From Planctomycetota bacterium (GTDB lineage: Bacteria; Planctomycetota; Planctomycetia; Planctomycetales; Planctomycetaceae): 64,000 bases of DNA. Of the stretch, positions 27,283 through 35,946 are shown one piece after another. The first letter of the stretch is position 1. Every line of letters starts with the position of its first letter. Made by a program: the position numbers and the translations under genes. The notes below the pieces were generated by a model that made no database searches, was not told where the DNA came from, and saw only the letters and a list, made by a program, of their open reading frames with translations. The DNA is taken from NCBI GenBank assembly GCA_027623235.1, contig JAQBVJ010000003.1, positions 1 through 64,000 of the forward strand, given 5' to 3'.

Positions 27283-28662
27283 ATGCCTTCCGATTTCGCC
27301 AACTCGGCCCGAAACATCGAAGATTCCGTACCGTCCGTGTATGGACGAGTCTTCTGGCTATCCTGCGTCGGAAACTTCGCGCTGGTCGCCGGGAATGCTT
27401 TGACGTTCCGCTTTGCTGAACTGGTGGCTTACCTCAATGGGACAGAAGAAACGACCGGACAGATTGTTCGAGTCGGAATTCTTGGCGCTCTCGCCAGTCG
27501 ACTCGTGCTGGGCCAATTGCTCGATCATTACGGAACTCGGCGAGTCTGGGTGATCAGTACGCTGATTTTCGGAGCCGGCTGCTTCGGCTTCCTGTTCTGT
27601 CGTGAAATTGGCCCGCTGATCTACCTGTGCCGTATCGGATTTGCCGTCGGCGTGGCAGGCATGTCGACCACGGCGATTCTTCACATTCAGAATCAGGTGC
27701 CTCGCGAACGCCGAACGGAGATCATTGGGAATTTTGGGAGCAGCGGTTTCGTCGGACTCGTTTGCGGCACTCAGGCGGGCGACCTGATTTTTCGAGTCAT
27801 CGACAACCCCGATCACCGATTTCAAATTCTCTTCGGACTGGCCGGCGTCCTTTCGATTCTTTATCTCGGCATCGTCCTGCTGATGCTTCGGGGCGTTGTT
27901 CATGATCGACCGGAGAAAACTCCGCCAGTCCATCGTCTCGTTTTTCGATACTGGCCGGGAGCGATCGTCCTTGTCGCAATCTTTATGGGAGTCGGTCTGA
28001 CGGTGACAACCGTTTTTCTGACTCGTTTGACGACTCATCGATCCCTCGGCGGAATCGGAACTTTTTTCCTGGGCTACTGCGGCTGCGCGTTTCTGTTTCG
28101 AGTTGTGGCGAGTGGCTGGGCGAGAGTCATTGGCCGGCACTGGCTGGTCATCCTGGGACTACTCGGGCACGGCACCGGACACGTGGTCCTTGCATTCGCG
28201 ACGGAGCAGTGGCACCTGGTGCCGGCAGCGCTGACTTGCGGATTCGGGCACGCGTTGCTGTTTCCGTCAGTCGTTTCGCTCGGGGCCGGTCCGTTTCCGC
28301 GTGAGTACCGGGGAACGGGAACCGCCATCATCCTTGGGTTCACGGAAGTGGGCATCGCGGCGTCGGCTCCGTTTCTGGGATGGATCATCGATCAGGGTGT
28401 GCAGAATCACAATTCAGATCCTTTCGCCCCGATGCTCTTTTTCACGGCGGGCACGGCAGGCAGCATCGCGATCATTTACGGGTGGCTGCACCACAACACT
28501 GAGGATGAGGAAACTCTGATGAGCGGCGACGGCGACGTGCTGGGAGCCCTCGGCCTTTCTCGTTTCTCGAAAAGAAAGCCAAAACTTCAGAGTGAGTCCG
28601 ACACCACAATTCAAGACCGGAATTCTTCCGCGCCCAGCGAGACCGGTGACCGTGGCAGCTGA
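27283..28662 (+). CDS. Major facilitator superfamily transporter
   Basis: 459 residues with about twelve membrane helices. Features typical of MFS are the loop between helices 2 and 3 (GQLLDHYGTRRVWVIST), a helix-5-like GNFGSSGFVGLVCGTQAG stretch and a second-half repeat beginning with FRYWPGAIVLVAIF. The C-terminal 45 residues are hydrophilic and probably cytoplasmic. Substrate cannot be deduced. The frame opens earlier at 27217, but the ATG at 27283 begins MPSDFANSARNIEDSVPS, a plausible polar N-terminus, while the upstream stretch reads through intergenic sequence; neither has a strong ribosome site. TrpC follows closely, which is probably only coincidental. Confidence 0.85.
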   Translation: MPSDFANSARNIEDSVPSVYGRVFWLSCVGNFALVAGNALTFRFAELVAYLNGTEETTGQIVRVGILGALASRLVLGQLLDHYGTRRVWVISTLIFGAGCFGFLFCREIGPLIYLCRIGFAVGVAGMSTTAILHIQNQVPRERRTEIIGNFGSSGFVGLVCGTQAGDLIFRVIDNPDHRFQILFGLAGVLSILYLGIVLLMLRGVVHDRPEKTPPVHRLVFRYWPGAIVLVAIFMGVGLTVTTVFLTRLTTHRSLGGIGTFFLGYCGCAFLFRVVASGWARVIGRHWLVILGLLGHGTGHVVLAFATEQWHLVPAALTCGFGHALLFPSVVSLGAGPFPREYRGTGTAIILGFTEVGIAASAPFLGWIIDQGVQNHNSDPFAPMLFFTAGTAGSIAIIYGWLHHNTEDEETLMSGDGDVLGALGLSRFSKRKPKLQSESDTTIQDRNSSAPSETGDRGS

Positions 28663-28743
28663 ATCACCAACTCCGTGACACTATCATTCCGCCGTGGCGC
28701 TGCGATCAGTGGAGACCGAACGAGAACTCTCCGGGAGACAACG

Positions 28744-29532
28744 TTGGCTGACATTCTTGCCGATATCTGCGAGGTGAAGCTTCGTGAAATTGAAGTCGCC
28801 AAGTCGGCTCGCCCAGCGAGGGAACTCGAAGCTGCGTTGTCGGAGGCACCGCCGGTTCGAGACTTTGCCGCGGCGTTGCGATCCGCGAAGGGTGTCGGGC
28901 TGATTGCCGAAATCAAAAAGGCGTCCCCTTCGGCCGGGCTCATTCGCGCAGATTTCGACCCGGTTCAGATCGCCGCAATCTATGCTGAGGCGGGAGCGTC
29001 CTGCCTTAGCTGTCTGACCGATGAGTCGTTCTTCCAGGGCCATTTGAAATTTCTCACGGCGATTCGCGAACACGTGCCGTTGCCGGTCATGCGAAAGGAC
29101 TTTCTGCTCGACAGGTATCAAATCCTGGAGGCTCGAGTCGCCGGCGCAGATTGCGTGCTGCTTATTGCCGAATGCCTCAACGATTGCCAGATGCGAGATT
29201 TGTATTTTTACGCGGCGGAGCTCGGGATGGACTCGCTGATCGAGATCTACGATGCGGAGAATCTCGATCGAGTCCTGAAGCTCGACCCGGAACTACTGGG
29301 CATCAACAATCGCAACCTCAAGACAATGATCACCGACCTCAGCCACACAACCGAACTGGCATCGCAGGTCCCCGATTCGTGCCTGCTTGTCGGCGAGAGC
29401 GGAATACGAACTCGAGCCGACGTCGAACGACTTGCGGCGGCCGGCGTTCGTGGGATTCTCGTGGGCGAGACGCTCATGCGACAGGATGACATCGCCGCGA
29501 AAGTTCGAGAGCTGCTCGGCACAGCCGCCTGA
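28744..29532 (+). CDS. trpC: Indole-3-glycerol phosphate synthase
   Basis: 262 residues, a complete TrpC TIM barrel that closes CdRP into indole-3-glycerol phosphate in tryptophan synthesis. Diagnostic sites: GLIAEIKKASPSAG (catalytic Lys), LPVMRKDFLLDRYQI (second Lys), VLLIAECL, LLGINNRNLKT and LLVGESGIRTRADV. The best start is TTG at 28744: GGGAG ends six bases before it and the protein then opens LADILADICEVKL, the usual family N-terminus. A GTG at 28675 would add 23 unsupported residues. No other trp gene is in the window, so the pathway is dispersed, as often seen in planctomycetes. The MDR gene downstream begins 39 bases later. Confidence 0.94.
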   Translation: MADILADICEVKLREIEVAKSARPARELEAALSEAPPVRDFAAALRSAKGVGLIAEIKKASPSAGLIRADFDPVQIAAIYAEAGASCLSCLTDESFFQGHLKFLTAIREHVPLPVMRKDFLLDRYQILEARVAGADCVLLIAECLNDCQMRDLYFYAAELGMDSLIEIYDAENLDRVLKLDPELLGINNRNLKTMITDLSHTTELASQVPDSCLLVGESGIRTRADVERLAAAGVRGILVGETLMRQDDIAAKVRELLGTAA

Positions 29533-29571
29533 TCTCTCAGGACCGTTCTGCCAACAACGAAAGTCTGGTTC

Positions 29572-30576
29572 ATGAAGGCAGTGATTTTTGACGAGTGCGG
29601 TGAACCCGCGAATGTGCTGAAACTTCGGGACAGTGAACACCGTGACCCGGGCGATGGCGAGGTGCTCGTTCGAATGCTCGCAAGTCCCGTCAACCCGTCG
29701 GACCTGCTCTACGTCCGGGGTGAGTACACGCTGCAGCCGCAGTTTCCGGCCAGTCCTGGATTTGAGGGAGTGGGCGTTGTTGAGAAAGCCGGCTCCGGGC
29801 TTCGACCGAAGATCATGCTTGGCAAACGTGTCGCTGTGTTAAGCCGCTTTGGTGGCAACTGGGCAGAGAGAAATACTGTGCCCGCCACACAGGTTATTCC
29901 GCTGTCGAGTCGGCTGTCGGTCAATCAGGCAGCGACGTTTTTCGTCAACCCGGCCACAGCTTACATCATGACACAGCTGGTTTTGCAAATTCCGCCCGGA
30001 GAGTGGCTGCTGCAATCAGCAGCGAATTCGACGCTCGGCAGGATGATCGTACGACTCGGCCGACAGATCGGCTTCAAAACGCTGTGTGTCGTTCGCCGCG
30101 AGGAACAGGTCGAAGCACTTCAGAAAGCGGGAGCAACAAAGACAATCGTCTTCGACGCTGCGACCCAGGCTTCAGAGAAACTGGTGGAAGCTGTTCTTGA
30201 GGCAACGGATGGTCAGGGAGTGCCGTTCGCAGTCGATCCTGTTGCGGGAAGCGTCGGGTCCGCGCTTGTCCGATGCCTTGCGAAAAATGGACGGATGCTG
30301 GCTTACGGATCACTCTCGGGTGAGCCGTTTCAGTTTTCTCCCCGTGAACTGATGACGCCGGGAGCCTCCCTCGAAGGGTTCTGGCTGGGCAACTTCATGG
30401 AGAAGCAGACGCTTCTGAAGAAACTGAGCCTCGTGCGAAAGATCACAAAGCTGATCGTTGACGGCACGCTCGCCAGTGAAATTGCCTCGGTCTTCCCACT
30501 CGAAGAAATCGAACAGGCGATTCACGACGCTGAGAACTCCAGCGGGAAAACACTGATCCAGATTGCCGACAAGTAA
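29572..30576 (+). CDS. Zinc-less medium-chain reductase (quinone/enoyl reductase-like)
   Basis: 334 residues of the MDR superfamily. The N-terminal GroES-like domain has VRMLASPVNPSDLLYVRGEY and PGFEGVGVVEKAG. The nucleotide fold shows QSAANSTLGRMIVRLGRQIG in place of the usual GxGxxG, the form seen in MECR/2-enoyl thioester reductases and some quinone oxidoreductases. Catalytic and structural zinc cysteines are absent. It probably reduces an enoyl thioester or quinone with NADPH; which one cannot be told from sequence. It begins 39 bases after trpC on the same strand and may be cotranscribed without sharing its pathway. The gene ends 52 bases from a convergent exported-protein gene. Confidence 0.87.
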   Translation: MKAVIFDECGEPANVLKLRDSEHRDPGDGEVLVRMLASPVNPSDLLYVRGEYTLQPQFPASPGFEGVGVVEKAGSGLRPKIMLGKRVAVLSRFGGNWAERNTVPATQVIPLSSRLSVNQAATFFVNPATAYIMTQLVLQIPPGEWLLQSAANSTLGRMIVRLGRQIGFKTLCVVRREEQVEALQKAGATKTIVFDAATQASEKLVEAVLEATDGQGVPFAVDPVAGSVGSALVRCLAKNGRMLAYGSLSGEPFQFSPRELMTPGASLEGFWLGNFMEKQTLLKKLSLVRKITKLIVDGTLASEIASVFPLEEIEQAIHDAENSSGKTLIQIADK

Positions 30577-30628
30577 TTCGATCTGGCCTCAATCCGGACG
30601 AGGCCCGGATCCGGCGGCCGCCCCAGGC

Positions 30629-32347
30629 TTACTGCAGCTTCTCTTCCGAGAATTTGGCGATCTGGAGTCCGACAAGCTTCAGGAAGCCCTCAGCGAACGT
30701 TGTGACACCGACGACTTTTTCGTTCTTCCTCTGCAGCTTCAGATGGATCGTGTCGTGACCAGAGGCGAAGATCGTGAGAGCCTCTTCGCGAAGTTCAACG
30801 TCTTCGTTCCAGGCCTTCTGCTCTGCTTCGGAAAGTTTCTTCAGGTCAAAACCCCGCTCTTTCTCAATCCGCTGTCGCCGTTCTTTGAGAATCTCAATCC
30901 ACGGCTTCGCTTTGGCCCAGGTCTCAAGAAACGTCCCATCGTTTTCTGGCTGTTCTTGAGCACTGATCGCCACTGAGACTGCCTGAAGGCGATCCTCGGC
31001 CTTGCCACCGCCAGAGAAGAGAATGACTTCTTTGGACGGAAACGCGACCAGCAGCTCTGTCACACCGAGAAGGTCGCGGAGAGGTCCGCCACAATTCTCA
31101 CCAAAGGTCACACGATGAATGTCGAGGCCTTCGATCTTAATCGCGTTGATTTGAATCTTCGCGTCCGTCTTCATGAGCGCTTCGAGGGCTTTGAGTGCGG
31201 CGGCGGAATCGGCTGTCTGAACACCGCCGGAAATCATGCGGACTCCGTCAACCTGCTCGACATTCACGAATCCATCGATGACACCCATTTCGCCGCCGTC
31301 TGCCAGGATGTCAAAAATGATGCCACCGGCTTCCTTCAGTGCCGCCTTGTGGTCTTCTTTGACGAGGGCAGACTTGTCGATTTCGACAACTGCCTGAATC
31401 CGCATCAGCTTGAGGATTTCGGCAAGATTCGCCTTCCGCATCTTGTCGAGAGCATGATTGACACGGCCAAAGAAGATCGTGTCGTCGGACCGTTTTGCAG
31501 CCGCAAACAGACTCGGCTTCGCTGCGAGTTCCGCGATCGTCTTTTCCAGTTCGGTGTTTGGAAGTGCGCTCAGTTCGAGATTCAGCCGGCCTTCCTTTTT
31601 CGGGGCGTCAGTCGTCCAGCCAATCATCAACTGGTCGCTTTCAACAAATAGCCGCTCCAGTTCGTCGATTTGATGACCGAGCCCGACTCTGCGAAGTTCA
31701 AATTCGCTGACGGACTCGTCGTCCTTCTTCTTCAGGCTTCCGTCCACATCCTTGCGGAGGCCTTCCATCAACTCTTTTCGGGCGGTTGCTTCTTTGGCAT
31801 CGGCACTGTTCTTGACGATCGCTCCAAAGTCGTACTCTGCTGCAATGAGCGGGGTAATTGGGGCGAGCGGTCCCGGAAAGTTTGCCGGAACCAGGTTCTG
31901 GTTAGACGAGATGATCGCGTAACCGCCCGGAATAATTCGCAGGTAACACTTAAACGCGGGGCCGTCGATAAGGTAATAGCCCGTTTTGAGTTTCTTCTCC
32001 CTCTTTGCTCCAGCGAAGCCAACAACATTGTCAACCAGTGCCTTTTCATCGGCGACCGGGATGACAAAGCGAATTTCCATCGCTCCTTTGATGAAGATAA
32101 GGTCTACGCGAATCGGCTTTTGAGGATCGATGCCGCCCAGAAAGACAGGCAGGATGTCTTTAATGTTCTTCCACTGGGCAACCCCTTTCGGGCCAGACGA
32201 CGTCACAACGTGCTTTAGATCGTCTTCGACTTCCTGGGTGCTCTTCACCATGACCGAAACGGTTGGGAAGACCTGAGCGCAGGCATCCTGCGTTGGATAA
32301 GAAAACGCGAAGGCAGCGAGCAGTACAAAGAATAAGGTTTGACGCAC
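30629..32347 (-). CDS. Exported protein of unknown function (planctomycete-type)
   Basis: 572 residues with an N-terminal signal peptide (RQTLFFVLLAAFAFSYPTQDACA). I recognise no catalytic motif. The mature part alternates strands and helices in a way reminiscent of DUF3352-like planctomycete proteins: IRVDLIFIKGAMEIRFVIPV, then a YYLIDG segment and GGYAIISSNQNLV early on, and a later block GVRMISGGVQTADSAAALKA that could be a repeat of the same fold. A charged helical insertion lies near 440-520. The start is set at GTG 32347 because AAAGGAG (32360-32354) sits six bases upstream; the longer frame's TTG at 32353 would abut that ribosome site. Probably periplasmic; partner unknown. Confidence 0.8.
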   Translation of the reverse strand: MRQTLFFVLLAAFAFSYPTQDACAQVFPTVSVMVKSTQEVEDDLKHVVTSSGPKGVAQWKNIKDILPVFLGGIDPQKPIRVDLIFIKGAMEIRFVIPVADEKALVDNVVGFAGAKREKKLKTGYYLIDGPAFKCYLRIIPGGYAIISSNQNLVPANFPGPLAPITPLIAAEYDFGAIVKNSADAKEATARKELMEGLRKDVDGSLKKKDDESVSEFELRRVGLGHQIDELERLFVESDQLMIGWTTDAPKKEGRLNLELSALPNTELEKTIAELAAKPSLFAAAKRSDDTIFFGRVNHALDKMRKANLAEILKLMRIQAVVEIDKSALVKEDHKAALKEAGGIIFDILADGGEMGVIDGFVNVEQVDGVRMISGGVQTADSAAALKALEALMKTDAKIQINAIKIEGLDIHRVTFGENCGGPLRDLLGVTELLVAFPSKEVILFSGGGKAEDRLQAVSVAISAQEQPENDGTFLETWAKAKPWIEILKERRQRIEKERGFDLKKLSEAEQKAWNEDVELREEALTIFASGHDTIHLKLQRKNEKVVGVTTFAEGFLKLVGLQIAKFSEEKLQ

Positions 32348-33174
32348 TTTCAACTCCTTTCACCGGACAGCAAAGCCGCTCCGGCCCGTGAGTGAAGAAT
32401 CTCACTCATGGTTTCGGTTGGATCCAGATGTGAATTCAGTGAAGAGATACCGGGAGCAGGGGGGGCTAAGGAAGGCCGGCGGATTCTAGTGGTCGGGTAA
32501 AGCCGTTGAAAGGTTCGGAATACGGAGTCTTTGGGGATTCAGCCGTCGCGGTTGACGCCCACATCAATGCCGGGCCACGGACGGCTGGCAGACATGTCGG
32601 TTTTGGATTAGTGAGAGAGATGGCGGAGAAAAACACGGGGGATTTCGACGGAAGGTGAGACGAACCGAGTTCGAAATCGCGTCGCAATGGACGCCGTGTG
32701 AGTTGCCGCGAGCAGAGGTGTACTCCACTTTTCGACGCAGCGGCCGCTCAGCTTGATGGAAGGGCATGGTCTTTGTGTGTCCCGAGCGATGCTCAGAGTT
32801 TGTCTCATCGAAAGAGCCTGCTCATTCGGTACCACATACCGTGCGTTTGGCGAATCGTCCACCAATCGCCATCCTCTTCCCGTATGACTAAAGTCAGCCC
32901 CTCATCTGCCAGTGGCATCGATTAGTCTTCCGGCGAATGGTCCGACCCGGTAAAAATTACGTGCAATTGAGCCAGTTTCTTTACGGATCACCGTCACTTT
33001 CTGGATCAAACCAGAGTTTTTCAAACCCCGATGCCGGAAAGAGTTCGCGCTTCGTGGAACGCGCTCTGCCTGAGGCAGGGTTATCACAGGGAAGTGGACA
33101 ACACGAGTAAGTTGGGAGTCGTGGACTTCGGGTTCCTGCCGAGCTCGTAAGCCACCTCTCTGCTGGAGCCAGCA
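32348..33174. other. 827-base intergenic region without a recognisable gene
   Basis: The longest gap in the window, between two divergent genes. Several short frames exist, mostly minus strand, but none has a ribosome site, family resemblance or continuous coding character. A short imperfect hairpin (ctctgcctgaggcaggg) lies near 33065-33081 without a T-run. The gap may carry long leader or regulatory sequence for the GAF-HlyD gene; no tRNA-like or riboswitch-like structure was recognised by eye. Confidence 0.45.
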
Positions 33175-35196
33175 ATGTCGAATTCAAGTGTGCAGGAAGT
33201 TCGAGACCGTATCATTCAGTTGGCGCGGGAAATCGAAGAGTTTTCCAGGTCAGACTCACCACCGCAGTCGTTTTTTCAGGAATTCCTCAAACGCGTTGTC
33301 GGCGCCGTGGGTGCACGGGCCGGAGCCGTCTGGATGCGGAACTCGTCCAATCAGCTGGAACTCGTTTCCGAAGTCGGGTTGGCGACCACGGGCTTCCATG
33401 AGAACCCGAACGCCCTCTCTGCCAACCAGAAGCTGCTCGTTGAGGTCATCTCCAACGGACAGGCCTGCACTTATCATCCCAGCGGGTCCAACGTTCCTCT
33501 TCCCACCGAGGACATGCTTGTTCTGGCAGCGCTGCAGCAGAACAAAGAAGTCGTCGGCGTCGTCGAGATCTTTCAGCGTCACGACACGCCCGAACAGGCT
33601 CGTCCCGGATTTCTTCAGTTCGTCGAGCAGATGACCGGCTACGCGTGCCGCTATCTCGACAAACAGACTCAGACAAGTTCGGCCAGTCAGACGGGCATGG
33701 TTGGCAAAGTTGCCGAGGAATTTGAGCAATTCGTTCTGCAGCTTCACAACAGCCTCGACCCGCGGGATGTCGCATTCACGGCGGCCAACGACGGACGACT
33801 GCTGATTGGCTGCGACCGCATGAGCGTCGTGATTCTGGACGGTAAGAAAGCTGTCGTGCGAGGCGTCAGCGGTCAGGAAAAAGTGAACCAGCGGGCGAAT
33901 CTGATTCGCCGCATGACAAAGCTGGCTCAGCGAGTCATCCGGAGTAAGGAAACGCTGCTTTACACGGGTAAGGTGGATCACCTGGCACCGAAAGTTGAGA
34001 AAGCTCTCGCCGATTTCGTGCAGGAAAGTGGCTCCCGCATGGTGACGGTCATTCCGGTCTTTGAGCCGGATCCGCTCGTAGAAAAAGAAGAGGATCGTGC
34101 GAGGCCGAAAGAGAAGATTCGCAGGCCGGTCGGCGGCCTGATCATCGAGCAGATCGCGGAAAGCCAGCCGAAGCCAGGCGTCATTGAGAAGTCCGAACTG
34201 ATCTCGGATCACATTGGCTCCGCAATCTTCAATGCCAAACGCTACAACCGGCTGTTCCTGATGCCGGTCTGGCGAGGCCTCGGTAAATGCTACAGTTTCC
34301 TTGAAGGCAAAAACGGCATTAAAGCGGCGCTGATTCTGCTTCTGATCGCTGCTGCGATCACGGCAATGGTCTTTGTCCCGTATGAGTACCGTGTTGAGGG
34401 ACAGGGGCGCCTGCTTCCGGTCACTGAGGCGGACGTGTTCGCACCGTGGGATGGAGAAGTCTCAGAGATTAAAGTCAAGAGTGGAGCTCGGGTCGCCGCA
34501 GACCAGGTACTGCTCATCATCGAAAACAAAGACCTGGATCAGCAGTGGCAGGCGGCCCTTGGTGAGCTGGAGACAAAAGAGACGCTGCGTCAGAAACTCG
34601 CCGCGATGCACGGGCGACTGACAGGCCCGGACGATCAGTCGCAACGGTTGGAAATTCAGGGACAGTGGATGGAAACCGGCAAGCAGCTCGAAAGTCTTAC
34701 GGAGCAGTTGCGGATCCTGAAGGAACGAAGAGACAAACTGGTTATCAAAGCGCCGATTGCGGGAGTCGTCGCAACGTTCCAGCTCGATCAACTGTTAAAG
34801 AATCGTCCTGTCCGCCGCGGCGAACTGCTGCTGGAAATCAAGGACGATCAGGGCGACTGGAAACTCGAACTGGAAATTGAAGAACATCGCAGCGGCCATA
34901 TTCTTGATGCTCAGAGAAGGCTGGAAAAGCAGGATCTCCGTGTTGAGTTTGTCCTCGCAACCGACTCCGAGAAAACAGTCGAAGGCACGCTCGGCGCGAT
35001 CGATACCCGAACCAATTCGTCACAGGAACTTGGGGGAGTCATCGTTGCCTTCGCCACTTTCAAGAAGAGTGAACTGCCTCGAACGCCTCGAATCGGCGCC
35101 GAAGTGAGAGCAAAGATCAGCTGCGGTGAGAAATCGCTCGGCTACGTCCTGTTTGGAGACGTCGTCGAATTCGTCCAGAAGTATTTCTGGCTCTAA
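33175..35196 (+). CDS. GAF-sensor and HlyD/biotinyl-lipoyl membrane fusion protein
   Basis: 673 residues. The first 370 residues are cytoplasmic, with a GAF domain at about 30-160 and a second GAF-like region at about 180-360. One membrane helix follows (about 381-400, KAALILLLIAAAITAMVF). The periplasmic part is a HlyD-type adaptor: a biotinyl-lipoyl half-motif VFAPWDGEVSEIKVKSGARV near 420, a coiled coil, the second half VIKAPIAGVVATFQL and a beta-barrel, ending FVQKYFWL. In planctomycetes such proteins usually accompany a second HlyD gene and an M50-type membrane protease; neither is adjacent here. A sensory domain controlling an export adaptor is inferred, not shown. The ATG at 33175 has a GGAG 10 bases upstream. 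Confidence 0.85.
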   Translation: MSNSSVQEVRDRIIQLAREIEEFSRSDSPPQSFFQEFLKRVVGAVGARAGAVWMRNSSNQLELVSEVGLATTGFHENPNALSANQKLLVEVISNGQACTYHPSGSNVPLPTEDMLVLAALQQNKEVVGVVEIFQRHDTPEQARPGFLQFVEQMTGYACRYLDKQTQTSSASQTGMVGKVAEEFEQFVLQLHNSLDPRDVAFTAANDGRLLIGCDRMSVVILDGKKAVVRGVSGQEKVNQRANLIRRMTKLAQRVIRSKETLLYTGKVDHLAPKVEKALADFVQESGSRMVTVIPVFEPDPLVEKEEDRARPKEKIRRPVGGLIIEQIAESQPKPGVIEKSELISDHIGSAIFNAKRYNRLFLMPVWRGLGKCYSFLEGKNGIKAALILLLIAAAITAMVFVPYEYRVEGQGRLLPVTEADVFAPWDGEVSEIKVKSGARVAADQVLLIIENKDLDQQWQAALGELETKETLRQKLAAMHGRLTGPDDQSQRLEIQGQWMETGKQLESLTEQLRILKERRDKLVIKAPIAGVVATFQLDQLLKNRPVRRGELLLEIKDDQGDWKLELEIEEHRSGHILDAQRRLEKQDLRVEFVLATDSEKTVEGTLGAIDTRTNSSQELGGVIVAFATFKKSELPRTPRIGAEVRAKISCGEKSLGYVLFGDVVEFVQKYFWL

Positions 35197-35228
35197 CGGC
35201 TCAACCTGCGGAATTTCGAACATAATGA

Positions 35229-35262
35229 AGCCCGGTCGAGTTGCTCGGCCGGGCTGATTTTA
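35229..35262 (+). terminator. Rho-independent terminator after the GAF-HlyD gene
   Basis: AGCCCGGTCGAG pairs with CTCGGCCGGGCT around TTG (one G-U pair), followed by a T-rich stretch. It uses the same CCCGGTCGA stem core as the terminator at 4666-4697. Confidence 0.82.
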
Positions 35263-35347
35263 TTGGCACGGTCGCAGATCAGTTTCAGGTTCGCGACAAT
35301 CCGGTCCCTGCGTCAAAGTGTCCGAACCTGGTCTGGCTGGTCCTGAA

Positions 35348-35881
35348 ATGATGTTTCCCGACTTTGAAGAAGAAATGCGGTTTCGCTCTGTGTGGGAATC
35401 GGTACGAATCGCTCGATCGGTCGAGTATTCGCTCTTCACCTTCGGCGCTTCCGATTTGCCGTACTACCTGGTCTGCGAGCCCGGTCATCCGGGAGGCATG
35501 GTCTCGGTGCAGCGGGGCGACGTGAGCATCGCCAGGCCACTCATCCTGACGCCCGGCAATTCACACCCCGAGTTTGAAGATTTCTTCCTGGACCAGGACG
35601 GGCAGCAGTTCATCGACTTCCTGCTCTCACGCACGGCAGCGTTTTCAAATCTCAAAATGACGAACCGCTGTGGCCCGGCGAAACTCCACAGTGACAGCGT
35701 TGAGGAGATCGTCGCCAAGCTGAATCGACAGCTCGATGATGAAGAAGAGGACCGCGTCGCCGTACTTACGGCTCCAGCCGAACTCGGCGGACTGGCCATC
35801 CTGAAGTACACCACCGAGCGAATTCTTACGAGTGCTCCGGGCAACGTTCAGGAGCTTCGTGAGCGGGGACTGCTGCCGTAG
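35348..35881 (+). CDS. Hypothetical protein
   Basis: About 177 residues, acidic, without signal peptide or membrane helix. I do not recognise a family. Visible features are an opening MMFPDFEEEMRFRSVWESVR, a mid-protein beta-rich section (YYLVCEPGHPGGMVSVQRGD), a VEEIVAKLNRQLDDEEEDRV helix and a C-terminal ILKYTTERILTSAPGNVQEL. The composition and lack of out-of-frame rivals argue that it is a genuine gene. The start is uncertain: GTG at 35318 or ATG at 35348/35351, none with a clear ribosome site. It lies between a terminator and the mlrC-like gene, 65 bases upstream of the latter, and may be its operon leader. Confidence 0.65.
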   Translation: MMFPDFEEEMRFRSVWESVRIARSVEYSLFTFGASDLPYYLVCEPGHPGGMVSVQRGDVSIARPLILTPGNSHPEFEDFFLDQDGQQFIDFLLSRTAAFSNLKMTNRCGPAKLHSDSVEEIVAKLNRQLDDEEEDRVAVLTAPAELGGLAILKYTTERILTSAPGNVQELRERGLLP

Positions 35882-35946
35882 CGCTGCCGCTTTCAGGATT
35901 CTCGCTTCGCTGCCAATTCCACGTTTGCCAATTCGGAGCCCGAGCA

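Noticed and set aside
33065-33081. Short hairpin upstream of the GAF-HlyD gene as a terminator
   Set aside because: No T-run on either strand and a near-zero loop; left as an unassigned inverted repeat.
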